Part shown: in pieces, positions 62,495 through 64,000 of the stretch
Layout: each line of letters starts with the position of its first letter
Numbering within the stretch: position 1 is the first letter of the stretch
Assembly (NCBI GenBank): GCA_002110485.1
Contig: MOWL01000067.1
Location: 2,976,001 to 3,040,000, forward strand
Direction: 5' to 3'
DNA: 64,000 nucleotides
DNA from: Emergomyces orientalis
Taxonomy: Eukaryota > Ascomycota > Eurotiomycetes > Onygenales > Ajellomycetaceae
The notes under the pieces: generated by a model
Seen by the model: only the letters and a program-made list of their open reading frames with translations
What the model was told of the DNA's origin: nothing
Database searches by the model: none
Program-made: the position numbers and the translations under genes

Positions 62495-63424
62495 TCTTCG
62501 ATTAAGATTCTATCGTGGAGGCTGCATGTATGTACGATATTGACGGGTACACGTGTCCGCATAGTTTTAGCTACTAGATTTCCTTCTGTTTTCATTCCTG
62601 ATCGTTTATTGGAGGATTACTTTTTTGTGGGATATATTTTGCTCAGATACCTCCTCTTCCTATAGACCTTTATGTTCTGTTTGGTCCTGTTTGTTTTCAC
62701 TTCATGCACAGCGTTATGGGCGTCCATGGGCACAAAAGAAAACATCGAGAATAGAATCTCATCAATACGTTTCAAATACTCAGGGGCAAATCACGGAATA
62801 AATAATAACTTACCAAGATACGTACCAAATGAAAGGCATCTGTTATTTGCCCTAGCAAACCATGCATGCATTTAAATCCCAATTTCAATTCTCCTATTCT
62901 CCGATCTCTGACTCATCACCGCGCATATTTCATCACAGATAAACAGATATGAGAAAGAAAAACAGAGGAGAAGAAACAACCAAACCAAACTGCCTAATAA
63001 GTGCCAAACATTTTTCGTCGCACGACACGTGTGGAACCCCGGCCTTTTCCACGCTGGCACGCAAACATCCGTCCTAGGGGAAACAGGAAATTAGATCTAC
63101 TCGGAGCAAATGGTAAGGCGTAGTGTATATATATAAATATATATGTTTATCTGGATGTACGTATGAATGTAAAAAGTAGAGCGGGAAAAGAGGTATATAG
63201 GAGCAGGAAAAAATCAGAGGAACAACGAAAAACATATGAAAAGAAAGAAAGGATAATCTCGCATCCGTTCATACCATTCTCCCTTCTATTTCTTCTCCTG
63301 CGTTTCGGAATAATAAAAATAAAAATAAAAAATAAAAATAAAAGCAAGAGTGTCCCTGCACGCCATTGATCTCAACAGAACACAGCACGGTGCAACACGG
63401 CACGGCACGACACGATCAGCTATT
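62495..63424. other. 3' intergenic between convergent genes
   Basis: AT-rich, with a TATA microsatellite (about 63127-63145), an AAAAT-type repeat (63313-63350) and a short CACGG/CACGA repeat (63381-63415). No gene. Confidence 0.6.
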
Positions 63425-64000
63425 TCATTTCTTTCCAAACTGCGTACTCTCCCTCCTAACCCTCCCAAGCAGTGACCGCAAACTAGTCCGCGACCGTTGA
63501 GCCGTGGGCGTAGTTACCGTCGCCGCGGTAGCGTTAGTCGTACTGGTTACAGCGACGGCGGCACCTGGCGTTTTGTGGGATAGTGAGAGCGTGCTAGATG
63601 TCGGTGACGGCGCTGAAGTTTGGGCTGGTCGTTGTTCAGATCCTTGAATCGTCGGTTCTGAAGTGACGGTGGTGGTGGTTGTTTCTAACTCTGCTTTTAG
63701 CCTTGAGTCTGCATCTGAGTTTTGTATTTGAAATGACGGATCTGTAGAAGGGCCGGTTGCGGTTACCGCCATGGACACGTGCGTGGTTTCCTCTGCGGTT
63801 GCAATATCCTGATTAAGGATTGGCGGCGTGGTGGTGGTAGCAGCTGAATTACCAGCGACAAAATGCGCCAGGCCGTCAGGGTGGAAGCCCTTTTGATCCG
63901 CTGACATTGAAGCTGCCGCCGTCGCATCTGCCGTAGCCTGCCGAAGCAGCTCACCCAGACTTGATTCCTTCCCCTCGACCCGCCGGGTGAGATATACTTT
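63425..64000 (-). CDS. C-terminal part of an unrecognised gene cut by the window edge
   Basis: The minus frame is open from the window edge to the stop at 63425: 191 residues visible and no start needed. The first part (KVYLTRRVEGKESSLGELLRQATADATAASMSADQKGFHPDGLAHF) looks like ordinary folded or helical protein. The rest is low-complexity Thr/Ser/Ala/Val-rich, with a final basic patch (RSRTSLRSLLGRVRRESTQFGKK). The continuity of the frame beyond the internal Met at 63907 shows that this Met is not the start. I do not recognise the family; the remaining N-terminal part lies outside the window. Confidence 0.65.
   Translation of the reverse strand, partial: KVYLTRRVEGKESSLGELLRQATADATAAASMSADQKGFHPDGLAHFVAGNSAATTTTPPILNQDIATAEETTHVSMAVTATGPSTDPSFQIQNSDADSRLKAELETTTTTVTSEPTIQGSEQRPAQTSAPSPTSSTLSLSHKTPGAAVAVTSTTNATAATVTTPTAQRSRTSLRSLLGRVRRESTQFGKK

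Noticed and set aside
1..64000. CRISPR array, rRNA genes or operon-like organisation
   Set aside because: No regularly spaced repeats with unique spacers, no rRNA sequence, and the genes are eukaryotic with introns.

Overview
The window looks like nuclear DNA of a filamentous ascomycete. Genes carry short introns of about 45-90 bases with GT..AG ends, binuclear zinc-cluster regulators are present, and the housekeeping set (CTR9, CLA4, SEC12, GRS1, RPF1, NAD kinase, peptidyl-tRNA hydrolase) is typical of Eurotiomycetes. Low gene density, long AT-rich intergenic stretches, Copia remnants and a broken kinase copy suggest Onygenales (Ajellomycetaceae-like). That placement is inference; no species is claimed.

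Layout. 0-14 kb is accessory. It holds a Copia relic whose reading frame is intact in register but full of TGA stops, a secreted CBM9-like protein, an intron-containing tRNA-Ser(CGA), a four-exon secreted carboxylesterase, a zinc-cluster regulator facing away from it, and a probable Gypsy-type LTR. 14-20 kb holds a small three-exon Gly/Ser/Tyr/Asn-rich protein, a second zinc-cluster regulator and a lactonase-like beta-propeller. 20-39 kb is core: CTR9 (Paf1 complex), a membrane acyltransferase, a mitochondrial-type NAD(H) kinase, the PAK-family kinase CLA4, and SEC12 (COPII exchange factor). 39.5-44.5 kb is one apparently complete, very young Copia retrotransposon with identical 102-bp LTRs and a 5-bp target duplication. 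It lies between GRS1 and SEC12, about 200 bp upstream of the SEC12 start codon. 44.7-48.5 kb holds GRS1 and RPF1 in divergent orientation. 51-54 kb holds a PhyH-type dioxygenase and a LaeA-like methyltransferase. 54-61.6 kb is almost gene-free apart from a decayed SRPK-like kinase. 61.6-64 kb holds peptidyl-tRNA hydrolase and the C-terminal end of a gene that runs off the window.

The core genes are ordinary and span transcription elongation, ER export, polarity signalling, NADPH supply, tRNA charging and recycling, and ribosome assembly. They do not form a cluster. I see no PKS, NRPS or terpene cluster, no CRISPR and no rRNA. I found no convincing new multi-gene system. The best leads are the young Copia element (non-canonical TG..GA LTR ends and a primer site matching the initiator-tRNA anticodon loop), the frame-preserved Copia relic with TGA at tryptophan positions, and the GC-AG intron predicted in SEC12. 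Exon coordinates were worked out by eye from splice consensus and reading phase.
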